This document shows, in pieces, positions 11,460 to 21,950 of a stretch of 64,000 nt of DNA (positions are counted from its first letter, which is position 1; every line of letters begins with the position of its first letter). Source of the stretch: Austropuccinia psidii (Eukaryota > Basidiomycota > Pucciniomycetes > Pucciniales > Sphaerophragmiaceae); NCBI GenBank assembly GCA_023105745.1, contig JALGQZ010000007.1, forward strand, positions 26,231 to 90,230, written 5' to 3'. The notes beneath the pieces are model-generated. The model did not search any database. It was not told the origin of the DNA and worked only from the letters and a program-made list of their open reading frames with translations. The translations under genes were made by a program, and so were the position numbers.

Positions 11460-11651
11460 ATGGAAGAAGAAAATATACGAGAGGATAACGGCAACTATTG
11501 GCGCATTTTGAGAAAAAGAGGTTCACGAAAACAAATACTCACCCAAACTCTTGGTGGGGCACTTACAAAAATAATTCTCACGCAATCAGGGTTTTTCTCT
11601 AAGGAGGAAATAAGTAATTTTTACGTGAACAAAGAATGTAATAGAATTTGA
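11460..11651 (+). CDS. Possible small ORF, 63 aa
   Basis: Short basic polar protein starting MEEENIREDNGNYWRILRKR. The identical frame is at 14500-14691. In copy 3 (from about 35711) the first 43 codons stay in frame without indels but end earlier. It sits between the minisatellite and the 3' end of the Zn2Cys6 gene. No family is recognised; it may be a real micro-gene or chance. Confidence 0.25.
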   Translation: MEEENIREDNGNYWRILRKRGSRKQILTQTLGGALTKIILTQSGFFSKEEISNFYVNKECNRI

Positions 11652-11742
11652 ACATAACAATAATTGAAGACAAATATTTTATTCAAAAGAAAGTATTACA
11701 AAAAATAAAAAGAGGAAATAATGGGATTTTTTTTTTAATTTT

Positions 11743-13118
11743 TTATTTTTCAAGGAATTTGGAGACTATCCCGGTTATGTCCTCCTTTGGATAAGCCTCC
11801 AGTGCCTGGGCAAGGAGGCGGTTTAGTTTGTCCCGGAAGTCCCGGTGCATCTCATTTCGATGAGTTGCATCCACGAAAGGAATCATGTGGAGCAAGCGAC
11901 GATGCTCCAACAAGATTCGGTTGATCGAATCGTGGACGATTGCTCGAGGAATCATTAGGGTCGGTCGCAGGTCGGTGAATTCCTGGCAAGCGTCATCGTG
12001 GGAATGAGACGAGCTTGGCACCGGGGGGGAGGAGGCGTTGGGGTTCTCGGGGGCACTGGGGAGGGAACCGGGGTTGGAGTGGAGGGGGGGGAATGGAAGG
12101 GGAAGGTGGGCGAGTCGGGTAAGAAGAAGGGGGAGGGGGAGGGGGATGGGGAACTGGGGATCCCACGGGCGTATCGTCGATGATGATTATCGAGCGAGGA
12201 GTGGCGGGACGATCTGGAGACGGTTGAAAAAATGGTGAGGAAAAGTTGAGAAGAGTGAAGAAGGAGAAGTGGTGACTTACCAAAAGGTTCCTCCGTGGAT
12301 TGTGTAGGAGCCACCTCAGGTTCTGGCTCACGAGTCGTATTGTCCTCAGGTGGTTGGGACGATGGACTCGGGCCAGGAATAGGTGGCTCTTCGGTTTGGG
12401 AGGGTTCTAAAAAAGGAGTAAGTGTCAGTTCACTCGACTCAAAAGTGAAAGTGAAAATGAAATGAAACTTTGGCTGCTTACCACAGAATAATTCCTCAGA
12501 CCATCGGGTGCCACTCGGGCCTGGAGTGGGTTGCCGGGGGGTTTGCTCGCGAGGCAAACTGGGAACGGGAGAGTCGTGTCGGGGGGGATTCGGGGGGTTT
12601 GGTTCTATGAGTAATGGAAAAAAGTCAGTATTATTGCGTGAAGAGAAATGAGATAAAGAGGAGAAATAAAACTTACTTTGGCGTTTGAATCCCATCGGTG
12701 ATAAGACATGGTGACGATCAGCCCAAGCTCGAATGTCCTCTCGCCATCGCCATCCTTCATCGGCCGGATAATCACTTCGCTCCGGTCGAGGAGTGAAGTG
12801 ACCATCGGATGGTGGCCTAGGAGGGGGAGTGGACAAATCGATACTGGAGGGGACAGGGCTAATCGTCCGGAATCGTTCCCGTTGGCCTGTTTGGGGGCCC
12901 GGCGTCCATTCACGCTCGGAAATGGTTTCATCATTGTTGAGCACAAAGGAGTCCTCGCGAGGGCGTCTTGGGCGAGAACTCGTCTGGCCTCGTGGTCGGA
13001 AGGGGCGGACAACGAACGAACATTTCTTGTGTGCTTGTCGGCAAGCATCACAAGCGTCGTTCGTCGTCGAGGAACGAATGCAGGGGATACCCCGCTTGGT
13101 GCATAACGTGCACAACAT
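11743..13118 (-). pseudogene. Zn2Cys6-type protein, copy 2 first duplicate (frameshifted)
   Basis: Four exons (13118-12677, 12604-12482, 12406-12281, 12213-11743). The N-terminus has six cysteines at residues 3, 6, 13, 23, 26 and 33, matching the fungal binuclear zinc cluster C-x2-C-x6-C-x9-C-x2-C-x6-C, with basic residues between. Then come an Arg/Pro-rich region, Pro/Ser-rich linkers and a conserved C-terminal block (DLRPTLMIPRAIVHDSINRIL to SKFLEK). Exon lengths sum to 3n+1, so the frame does not close. Relative to the second duplicate it lacks 13 nt in the proline-rich last exon near 12050. Restoring copy 3's missing base gives 389 aa as the likely original length. Role inferred: sequence-specific DNA binding. 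Confidence 0.75.
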
Positions 13119-13511
13119 CTAAAAACAAAACAAAACAGGTTAGTAACTGAATAGAAAGTAAGCAATCAAGAAAGAAAAGGAAGACATACGATGATTTATC
13201 TAAATATAAAACGGAATCAAATTAAAGACGCTCTAGTCGGAAGTTTTTAAAAGTCTGGAAGGAAGTCGTGAAGAAAGAAAAATATTAATATTGGTACATA
13301 ATGTTGACTAAAGTTTAATTGGAGAAAACGTACAAAGTAGATAGAAGTGGGGTTCTGAAAGTATTAGCAGGAAAAACAAAAAGCGAGCAGGAAGGGGAGT
13401 GGGGTTAGTCGAGTGCGAAAGAAAAGACTGGAAAGGCAGGAAGACGAGGGGGAATACGCACAAGAAGGACAAACGCGGGTGAGGGTGAACGAAGTGGAGC
13501 GGGTGAGAAAG
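13119..13511. other. Upstream region of first Zn2Cys6 duplicate, cut by duplication junction
   Basis: AT-rich upstream DNA of the minus-strand gene. The first duplicate keeps only about 390 bp of its original upstream region before the junction at 13509-13511, whereas the second keeps the full CTGAG-rich spacer. The first duplicate may therefore lack part of its promoter. Confidence 0.6.
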
Positions 13512-13749
13512 CAGGTTAGCAAAAACAATGCGGCAAAAAAGCAATGGCTATTATGAGATTGGCGAGAGAGCGGGCTATCAAATCAGGGATGGTAATACAA
13601 TCTCATGCCGATTCAAAGAATGAGGAGATTTGCAATTGGGTTGGGTAAGTAATGGTGAGGTAAGGCAGAGGACAATATACACCAGGATTGGATGGATTCG
13701 AGTGCGGGAGATGGGGTGTCTCACATGAAAAAGGGGTGAAGTGGATTAT

Positions 13750-13771
13750 GTACGGTGGCATGCCATCGTAC
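13750..13771. promoter_or_regulatory. Palindrome, duplicate of 10750
   Basis: GTACGG and TCGTAC arms around TGGCATGCCA; it keeps the CGG half-site that is CAG in the first unit. Confidence 0.6.
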
Positions 13772-13800
13772 ATCTGTCCTGGTTTGTTGCTATTGTCCAG

Positions 13801-14365
13801 GATGCCAATGCTTCACACGCAAATCCTCATGCTTGTGCAGGTCCTGACAATGCTGAAAGTTCCTTACGCCTATGCGGGGTGCCAACGCTACACACGCCAA
13901 TCCTTGGGCCTCTGCAGGCTCCCGAAAATTTACACGCCAATCCTTACGCCTTTACAGGCTTTTGACGATTCACACGCCAATTCTTACGCTTGTGAAGCTT
14001 CCCCACAATGCTGAAATTTTCTTTAGCCTGTGCAGGATCCCAAGAATTCACACGCCAATTCTTACGCCTGTGCAGGCTCCCAACAATTCACACGCCCATC
14101 CTTATGCTTGGGGAGGGTCCCAAAAGTGCTAAAATTCCTTACGCCTGTACAGGCTTCCGACAATTCACACGCCAATCCTTACGCTTGGGAAGGTTGCCAA
14201 CAATGCTGACAAATTCTTACGCCTGTGCAGGCTCCCAACAATTCACACGCCAATCCTTATGCCTGTGCAGGCTCCCAACAATTCACACGCCAATCCTTAC
14301 GCCTGTGCAGCCTCCCGACAAGTCACACGCCAATCCTTACGCTTGTGAAGGTTCTAGACAATTTA
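13801..14365. repeat. 40-bp minisatellite (second unit of duplication)
   Basis: Same array as 10801-11325 with one more 40-bp unit at about 14236-14290, showing unit gain after the duplication. Confidence 0.88.
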
Positions 14366-14499
14366 AACAATTCAATACATGAGTAAGACTAATAGCGTGT
14401 GACCATAGGAAAGGCCATGTTTCACGAATCTGGACTCGATTGCTCACATACGGGAACCTCCCGCTTTTTTACAGTTAGGAATGGGTATGGCTCTAAACC

Positions 14500-14691
14500 A
14501 TGGAAGAAGAAAATATACGAGAGGATAACGGCAACTATTGGCGCATTTTGAGAAAAAGAGGTTCACGAAAACAAATACTCACCCAAACTCTTGGTGGGGC
14601 ACTTACAAAAATAATTCTCACGCAATCAGGGTTTTTCTCTAAGGAGGAAATAAGTAATTTTTACGTGAACAAAGAATGTAATAGAATTTGA
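14500..14691 (+). CDS. Possible small ORF, 63 aa (duplicate)
   Basis: Identical to 11460-11651 in protein sequence. Same caution applies. Confidence 0.22.
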   Translation: MEEENIREDNGNYWRILRKRGSRKQILTQTLGGALTKIILTQSGFFSKEEISNFYVNKECNRI

Positions 14692-14785
14692 ACATAACAA
14701 TAATTGAAGACAAATATTTTATTCAAAAGAAAGTATTACAAAAAATAAAAAGAGGAAATAATGGGATTTTTTTTTTTTTAATTTT

Positions 14786-16174
14786 TTATTTTTCGAGGAA
14801 TTTGGAGACTATCCCGGTTATGTCCTCCTTTGGATAAGCCTCCAGTGCCTGGGCAAGGAGGCGGTTTGGTTTGTCCCGGAAGTCCCGGTGCATCTCATTT
14901 CAATGAGTTGCATCCACGAAAGGAATCATGTGGAGCAAGCAACGATGCTCCAACAAGATTCGGTTGATCAAATCGTGGACGATTGCTCGAGGAATCATTA
15001 GGGTCGGTCGCAGGTCGGTGAATTCCTGGCAAGCGTCATCGTGGGAATGAGACGAGCTTGGCACCGGGGGGGAGGAGGCGTTGGGGTTCTTGGGGGCACT
15101 GGAAGGGATCTCTGGGGAGGGAACCGGGGTTGGAGTGGAGGGGGGGGAATGGAAGGGGAAGGTGGGCGAGTCGGGTAAGAAGAAGGGGGAGGGGGAGGGG
15201 GATGGGGAACTGGGGATCCCACGGGCGTATCGTCGATGATGATTATCGAGCGAGGAGTGGCAGGACGATCTGGAGACGGTGGAAAAAATGGTGAGGAAAA
15301 GTTGAGAAGAGTGAAGAAGGAGAAGTGGTGACTTACCAAAAGGTTCCTCCGTGGATTGCGTAGGAGCCACCTCAGGTTCTGGCTCACGAGTCGTATTGTC
15401 CTCAGGTGGTTGGGACGATGGACTCGGGCCAGGAATAGGTGGCTCTTCGGTTCGGGAGGGTTCTAAAAAAGGAGTAAGTGTCAGTTCAGTCGACTCAAAA
15501 GTGAAAGTGAAAATGAAATGAAACTTTGGCTGCTTACCACGGAATAATTCCTCAGACCATCGGGTGCCACTCGGGCCGGGAGTGGGTTGCCGGGGGGTTT
15601 GCTCGCGAGGCAAACTGGGAACGGGAGAGTCGTGTCGGGGGGGATTCGGGGGGTTTGGTTCTATGAGTAATGGAAAAAAGTCAGTATTATTGCGTGAAGA
15701 GAAATGAGATAAAGAGGAGAAATAAAACTTACTTTGGCGTTTGAATCCCATCGGTGATAAGACATGGTGACGATCAGCCCAAGCTCGAATGTCCTCTCGC
15801 CATCGCCATCCTTCATCGGCCGGATAATCACTTCGCTCCGGTCAAGGAGTGAAGTGACCATCGGATGGTGGCCTAGGAGGGGGAGTGGACAAATCAATAC
15901 TGGAGGGGACAGGGCTAATCGTCCGGAATCGTTCCCGTTGGCCTGTTTGGGGGCCCGGCGTCCATTCACGCTCGGAAATGGTTTCATCATCGTTGAGCAC
16001 AAAGGAGTCCTCGCGAGGGCGTCTTGGGCGAGAACTCGTCTGGCCTCGTGGTCGGAAGGGGCGGACAACGAACGAACATTTCTTGTGTGCTTGTCGGCAA
16101 GCATCACAAGCGTCGTTCGTCGTCGAGGAACTAATGCAGGGGATACCCCGCTTGGTGCATAACGTGCACAACAT
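14786..16174 (-). pseudogene. Zn2Cys6-type protein, copy 2 second duplicate (nonsense and frameshift)
   Basis: Second duplicate of the four-exon gene. All six cluster cysteines remain (the protein starts MLCTLCTKRGIPC). The C-terminal block is cut by TGA at 14902-14900 where the first duplicate and copy 3 have CGA, another CpG transition. The proline-rich part of the last exon is out of frame relative to copy 3. The two duplicates thus failed in different ways after duplication. Confidence 0.75.
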
Positions 16175-16787
16175 CTAAAAACAAAACAAAACAGGTTAGT
16201 AACTGAATAGAAAGTAAGCAATCAAGAAAGAAAAGGAAGACATACGATGATTTATATAAATATAAAACGGAATCAAATTAAAGACGCTCTAGTCAGAAGT
16301 TTTTAAAAGTCTGGAAGGAAGTCGTGAAGAAAGAAAAATATTAATATCGGTACATAATGTTGACTAAAGTTTAATTGGAGAAAACGTACAAAGTAGATAG
16401 AAGTGGGGTTCTGAAAGTATTAGCAGGAAAAACAAAAAGCGAGCAGGAAGGGGAGTGGGGTTAGTCGAGTGCGAAAGAAAAGACTGGAAAGGCAGGAAGA
16501 CGAGGGGGAATACGCACAAGAAGGACAAACGCGGGTGAGGGTGAACGAAGTGGAGCGGGTGAGAAAGAAAGTGAAGTGCGTGTCGTGTGAAGATGGTCTT
16601 TTATACCAAGGTGAAGCTGAGACAATCTCAGCAGTTGCAGCACCCGCAAAAGTCTCAGCTTTAAGGCGTGTGGGCAAAATTGAAGCTGAGTCTCAGCGAA
16701 TGCTGCAACTGAGAGGTGAAATGCTCGCGTGAGGCAGAAGAACAATGGGGGTCTGGCTGAGTATTGCAATTTATTGAATTGTCAAGC

Positions 16788-17495
16788 TGAGTATTGCAAT
16801 TTATTGAATTGTCATGCTGAGTCAAATCCCCTTTGTTTCCTTAAATTGCCACCCAATCACCCAGGAGGGTGGTCGTGAGGCCCTTATTGATTGTGCATTG
16901 TGGGTGCAATGCACAAGTGACCGCGGCAAGATCACCGGCCTTATGGCCTGGTGATAGTCTTTGAACAAAGGGGGGGGCTGTGAGACAAGTGAATACAGCG
17001 TGAGCTTGCCTCGACCCATTGCTCAGGTTCGCTTTCGGGTCATAATTGAAATGCTCAGTGGCTGAACATTTGAATTGCACAGTAATTGAACAATTGATAT
17101 AACAATATCAAATGCACCGCTGAGTATTGCAATTTATTGAATTGTCAAGCTCAGTCACATCCCCTTTGTTTCCTTAAATAGTCACCCGATCACCCAGGAG
17201 GGTGGTCGTGAGGCCCATGTTGAATGTGCATTGGGGGTGCAATGCACAAGTGACCCATGCAGAAAAGCACCCGGTGCATTTGGTCACAAGTGACCGCGGC
17301 GAGATTACCGGCCATATGGCCTGGTAATAGTATGTGAACAAAGGGGGGGGCTGTAAGACAAGTGAATACAGCGTGAGCTTGCCTCGACCCATTGCTCAGG
17401 TTTGCTTTCGGGTCATAATTGAAATGCTCAGTGGCTGAACATTGGAATTGCACAGTGATTGAGCTATAGATATAACAATATCAAATGCACCATGC
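16788..17495. repeat. Two direct repeats of about 330-375 bp
   Basis: Unit 1 is 16788-17119 and unit 2 is 17120-17495. Both start with CTGAGTATTGCAATTTATTG and run through CACCCAGGAGGGTGGTCGTG to the ATAACAATATCAAATGCACC segment. Unit 2 has about 40 bp more (CCCATGCAGAAAAGCACC region). Copy 3 has the same pair at about 37951-38700. Confidence 0.85.
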
Positions 17496-18692
17496 TGAGC
17501 CATTGCTAAGTCGTTTTTGTATGCGCGCACTCTGAGCATTTGGCACAGCATCGGATGACATTTCAGCAAGGTGCAGCATTTCACACGCTTTGGTGAAGTG
17601 CTCCAAACTGAGCCTTCCAGTGAGCTATTGCAGAATTAGTTCATTCCATGGCTTTACTGAGCACTTTCACACGGTGCTTTTGACCATGACATGCTCAGCT
17701 TGCGTGTGCAAATCGGGTGAAACGCAATGCTGAGCATGTGGCACATGAGCTACGTAAATGCAAACGATGGGAAGGTGCATGCACATTTGCTATATGCATG
17801 CAGGCTCAAGTAGTATTACACCTTCCTGATCTGTACAGTACAGTCGACACTGTAGTACGCAGTACACCTTTGTAAATGTGTACTGCGGGGCAGAGCAAAA
17901 AGCTGTTCAACAATGTAACATGCAATCACGTCAAGCCATCAAGTCATATCTCTCACCTGCATCCCTTTGATGCACCTTGTTGGACAGCTCTGCCTAACTA
18001 CAGCACAGATGCGCATGTAATCCAAGTTAATGTAAGTGGGTCATAATGGGATGACTTAATATTTGGGTCATACACAAAGAGTTGATTCACTCCGGTGCCA
18101 TTGTTGGGGCAAACAATGACTGGCCCGCTTGTTCATTGTCGGGCAGCCACACGCTTTCATACGCACCCCCGATGGGTCATACGCATGCAGCTTTCACACG
18201 CCTGGAAGACATTTTACTGCCAGTCTTCCAGCTGCCTATTTTCTTGGTCGGGTTGTCAGCTTGACTGCAGACGCTCACCCGCTTGCGCGTGGAAACCTGA
18301 GGCCAATCAGTGTGGATTTGCTTCAGCCTCATCCACATTAGAATAACAATCCCAGCCTATGATTGCTGAGGCTGGTCATGTTTGCGTGGGTATCTCCCAC
18401 TGCGGGTCATTTTCTTCACGTTCTCACACGCCCCGCGCAAGTTGTGGCACCTGGCTTGCAGCCAAAAAATCCCTTGGGCGTGTGGCCTCTTTCTCCGGAG
18501 TTCTGTACGCGCGTGAGGCAAAGACCCGGATGCCAATCTCGGTGGATTAGTACTCGCCTCAAACGCCATAGGGGTGAATGTATATGTGGATCACGGCTCA
18601 CAGCTGGCGCCCCCTTTGATCATCCCACACATTCCCCCCTGAAAGCCCAGTATGCATCAGTCAGCAAAAAACTTCAGGCAAAACCAAAGTCA

Positions 18693-18716
18693 TGTTTGGT
18701 GGCATGCCACCGAACA
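18693..18716. promoter_or_regulatory. 24-bp palindrome upstream of SNF2 (distal)
   Basis: Arms TGTTTGG and CCGAACA around TGGCATGCCA. In copy 3 (39881) it is a perfect palindrome with CGG-N10-CCG. It lies about 495 bp upstream of the SNF2 start. Confidence 0.75.
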
Positions 18717-18826
18717 TATCTCACCCGCCCACACACAAACATCCCCACAGTGAGATTGCCCTTTGAAACTGCCATCATTGGCCTGTAGGTCCCTGTGCGA
18801 GAATTGAACTGGGGAATATATGCATC

Positions 18827-18854
18827 CATGTTCGCTGTCACACCAGCGAACATG
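18827..18854. promoter_or_regulatory. 28-bp palindrome upstream of SNF2 (proximal)
   Basis: Arms CATGTTCGCTG and CAGCGAACATG around TCACAC, keeping the same CGn-N10-nCG spacing. It lies about 357 bp upstream of the SNF2 start. Confidence 0.72.
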
Positions 18855-19211
18855 CCTCTAATATGCCCTCCACAAGAAGTTGCTACAACCCACCCAATTT
18901 CGGATGTGCTAATGTCAACCTTGTTCCACCAAAGGTTTCGTAACTCGCTGCAGATCCAGCAGTCAGAATGGTGCACCCACATTTTCGCCACCTTGCCTTG
19001 ATATATGCCCCAAATCGGATATGAAAGTTATGTGCCCAAGAGGCCCACCTCCATCAAGACCATGCACGTAACCACAGGCCATCCCCCTTTTGGCCTGTTG
19101 CTGCCACTCATATAAGTTCCCCACCTGCGCTTATTCCTCTTCATTCCCTTTAGCTAACCCTTCCCGATCATATAATTCCCAACTGTCCCCAAATAATTTA
19201 AAATAGCCATC

Positions 19212-21778
19212 ATGTCAACCCCTTCACAACCACTTTGCATTGGGATGATTAATATTCGTATTCAAATAAATAGTGATATAACCTTAAAGCCTGAGAATTC
19301 CCACTTAGGTTCTTGGATTATCCTATGGCACAATCAACACAACATATTTGTATATCTCCCCAATCACCAGCATGCTATTGGCTCTCTCCCGGGAACCCTT
19401 TCCCAAACATTGATACCATTCCTTGGGGCACCCAAAACGTTCATGCACTGTGGTCCTGGTGGGGCATGGATTGAAAATTGCCAATCCAATCCTACTCAAA
19501 TATTATTTGTTGAGGGAGTATTTATGACTGATGCCAATGATCCCTCCTCATCTCAGAAACCCAATCTAGCATTGATGTTCTTCACATGGTATCCAAACAT
19601 TCTATTCATAATGGAAAGCTTTCGAACACAAGATTTCAAGCTTAAAATGCCCCAAGAATATGACTGTACTACTCATTGTCAATGTCAACTCTTTACTCCG
19701 ACATTTCCCGCTTCAAACTCAACGCCTGCTTCATATCCTGCTGTTTCATCATTGATTTCCAAGCAAAAACTGATACAATTACCCAGTGGATCAGACCTCC
19801 CCATGATGACCCCGCCCCATTCCATTATTCAAACCCCCCTCCTCCCTCATCAAAAGACCGGACTAGCTTTTCTCTGGGATCGAGAAATCCCCAATGGCCA
19901 ATCAGCCCGTAACCTTTGGGCAACCTCACCACCAGGATCCACTTTTAATGCCAGGCACATCATTACAAACAAGGTCGTTAGCTCATTTGAATCCCTTTCG
20001 ACCAATACCCCTCTTGGAGGACTGCTTGCGGATGATATGGGATTAGGTAAAACCATTCAGGCCATTGCTCTAATTGGTACCTGCAAGGAGCGGATGATTG
20101 CAAACCCCCATTGCTCCACGCCCACCATGATCATCTGCCCCCCTCGCTTAATTACCAACTGGCAATCAGAAATATCCAAGCATGCTCAGGCTGGAGCACT
20201 GCATGCCAAAATCTACCATGGTCCCACTCGTCACTCATTATCCCAAGCCGACATCTTAAAATATGATATCATCATCACTTCTTACAATACTATCACCCAA
20301 GAATTTAAGCAAACCAATCCCTCTACATCATTCATTTTTCAAATCAATTGGCATCATATAATCTTGGATGAAGCACAGTGAGTGGCTGAGCTTAAATGAT
20401 TCAAATTACCTTTTATATCCAATAACCCTTGCCCCCTCTTATAGCTATATTCGCTCTCAATACACTGCCACTCACCGTGCCATTAATAGCCTCCTTTCAT
20501 CCCGTCGAATATGTTTAACGGGCACACCTATTCACAACACCATTTATGACCTTTTGGGCATAATATCCTTCATCACTCAACCCCAGAGCGCCGATCAAGA
20601 TAATTGGTCACCATTCATCCTGAGTAGTCTTTCAAAAGGTTGCAATGATATTTTGCATTTGGCATTGCGGCATTTAAGTTTGCGCCGCACCAAAACCACA
20701 CATCTCGAATCTCTCCCCACTATTAGCCATCATTATGAGCTGCTCCCACCCAACCCGACCATGCAGCAAGAATATTCCACATTATATGAAGAATTTCTAT
20801 CATCCAAAAGCAAAGGACCAGGAGAGTTTTTCAGAAATATTAATAAGCTGCGAATATGTTGTAACCATCACATCATGCTTAACACAATTGCGGAGGCGGA
20901 GCTGGAAGACCCCGAGGGCAGGAGCACTCAGGATAACTCCCCAAGAATCACACAAACTATTGTGGATGTGGAAACATGCATTATGAGTAGTAAAATTGCA
21001 CACCTCCTACAAAGCTTAATGAAGAACAAACAAACAAGGTGTGGTCCAACGAAATCGGTGGTTTATACCCAATGGACCCAATTTCTAGATTTGTGCATTA
21101 ATTCTAATATGCATCCATTACCAATTGACTCCATCTGACTTTTTTATATTGTAGAATTGGTATTGCTCTTGCCCATCACTCTATCCATTCAGCACGAATT
21201 GATGGAACAATTACACCACGAGCGCAGGACAAGGCGCTTGAGAATTTCTTCAATAATCCTGAATGTGAAGTACTGATTGCATCCATTGCCGCGGCTGGAA
21301 CTGGCCTCAATATAACTTGTGCTAATATAGTCTATTTAATGGTGAGGGGCCCCCCAAAATTCTCCCCTGATTTTTGGACCCTGACAACCACATTTCCAGG
21401 AGCCTAATTGGAACCCAGCCATTGAGGCTCAGGCTGTTGATCGTCTACATCGTATTGGCCAACAACGACCTGTACAGGTCATCCACTATATCACTCCTCA
21501 TTCAGTTGAGGTCAACATGCGGAAGGTACCTTTCAACCTCATCTTTCACTTGATTGTATTACTATTCTGAAATCCTTCCTTATGGGAATGCCATATTCCA
21601 ATCACCAATAGGTCCAAGAAAAGAAAAAATCATTAACTGCGTGAGCCTTACTGATATTATATAATTTGTGATTGACAAAGTTGATAACTCCTGTTGACTC
21701 TGGCACAGGTCCACAATTATGAACACCATGAGCTGGATCGAACTTCTTCAATATTTCCTCAATGAAAATGAGCAATAG
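19212..21778 (+). CDS. SNF2-family ATPase, Rad5/16-like, copy 2
   Basis: Six exons (19212-20377, 20445-21092, 21155-21341, 21400-21525, 21612-21640, 21709-21778) join to 2226 nt, encoding 741 aa. Helicase motif I is GGLLADDMGLGKT with Lys280. Motif II is DEAH at 386-389, formed only after splicing, since the first intron splits the His codon. Motif III is LTGTPIHN (413-420), motif V lies around AAGTGLN, and motif VI is QAVDRLHRIGQ (678-688). A spacer between the two RecA lobes suits the Rad5/16 group. The N-terminal 230 residues have no recognised domain. It should use ATP to move along DNA or shift nucleosomes. It is downstream of two palindromes and convergent with the 646-aa gene. No breaks seen. 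The donor GTGCAT at 21093 is unusual but restores frame and motif order. Confidence 0.9.
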
Positions 21779-21950
21779 AGTATTATTGCAAGGGAGACGG
21801 TGATACATTTCAATTCATATTGTCTATATTCTAACATATTTAGCAAGTTGTTGCATCCTTAAGAGATAATAATCAGATTTTATTACACCTGCACAAATAA
21901 TTCACAAAATTTTAATTTGTCGCAGTGCTATACCGTGACAAATTACTAAG

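Larger units (their letters stand above)
10512..13511. repeat. 3.0-kb tandem duplication, first unit
   Basis: Exactly 3000 bp, repeated as 13512-16567. It spans the end of the dioxygenase gene, a palindrome, a minisatellite and the whole Zn2Cys6 gene. The junction shows 3-bp AAG microhomology. Copy 3 has a single unit, so the duplication is private to copy 2. Confidence 0.95.
13512..16567. repeat. 3.0-kb tandem duplication, second unit
   Basis: Second copy of 10512-13511, 56 bp longer: one extra 40-bp minisatellite unit, 13 bp in the Zn2Cys6 gene and 3 bp in a poly-T run. By eye about 18 of about 28 substitutions between the units are C/T or G/A changes at CpG. Confidence 0.94.
16175..19211. 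promoter_or_regulatory. 3-kb divergent spacer between Zn2Cys6 and SNF2 genes
   Basis: No convincing gene; short open frames are not conserved in a coding manner. From about 16600 to 17800 the hexamer GCTGAG/CTCAGC and its core CTGAG/CTCAG recur dozens of times on both strands. The spacer also contains two direct repeats (16788-17119 and 17120-17495), an imperfect palindrome around 17836-17870 (GTACAGTACAGTCGAC type) and two strong palindromes near the SNF2 end. Confidence 0.6.

Noticed and set aside
12605..13165. A 186-codon minus-strand ORF (also 15661-16221) and plus-strand ORFs on top of the Zn2Cys6 gene
   Set aside because: They are shadow frames of exon 1 of the Zn2Cys6 gene; only the frame with six spaced cysteines matches its splice sites.
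20371..20381. A SNF2 variant with DEAQ instead of DEAH
   Set aside because: DEAQ arises only by reading into the intron. Splicing at 20378/20445 gives DEAH and a continuous, in-frame ATPase.
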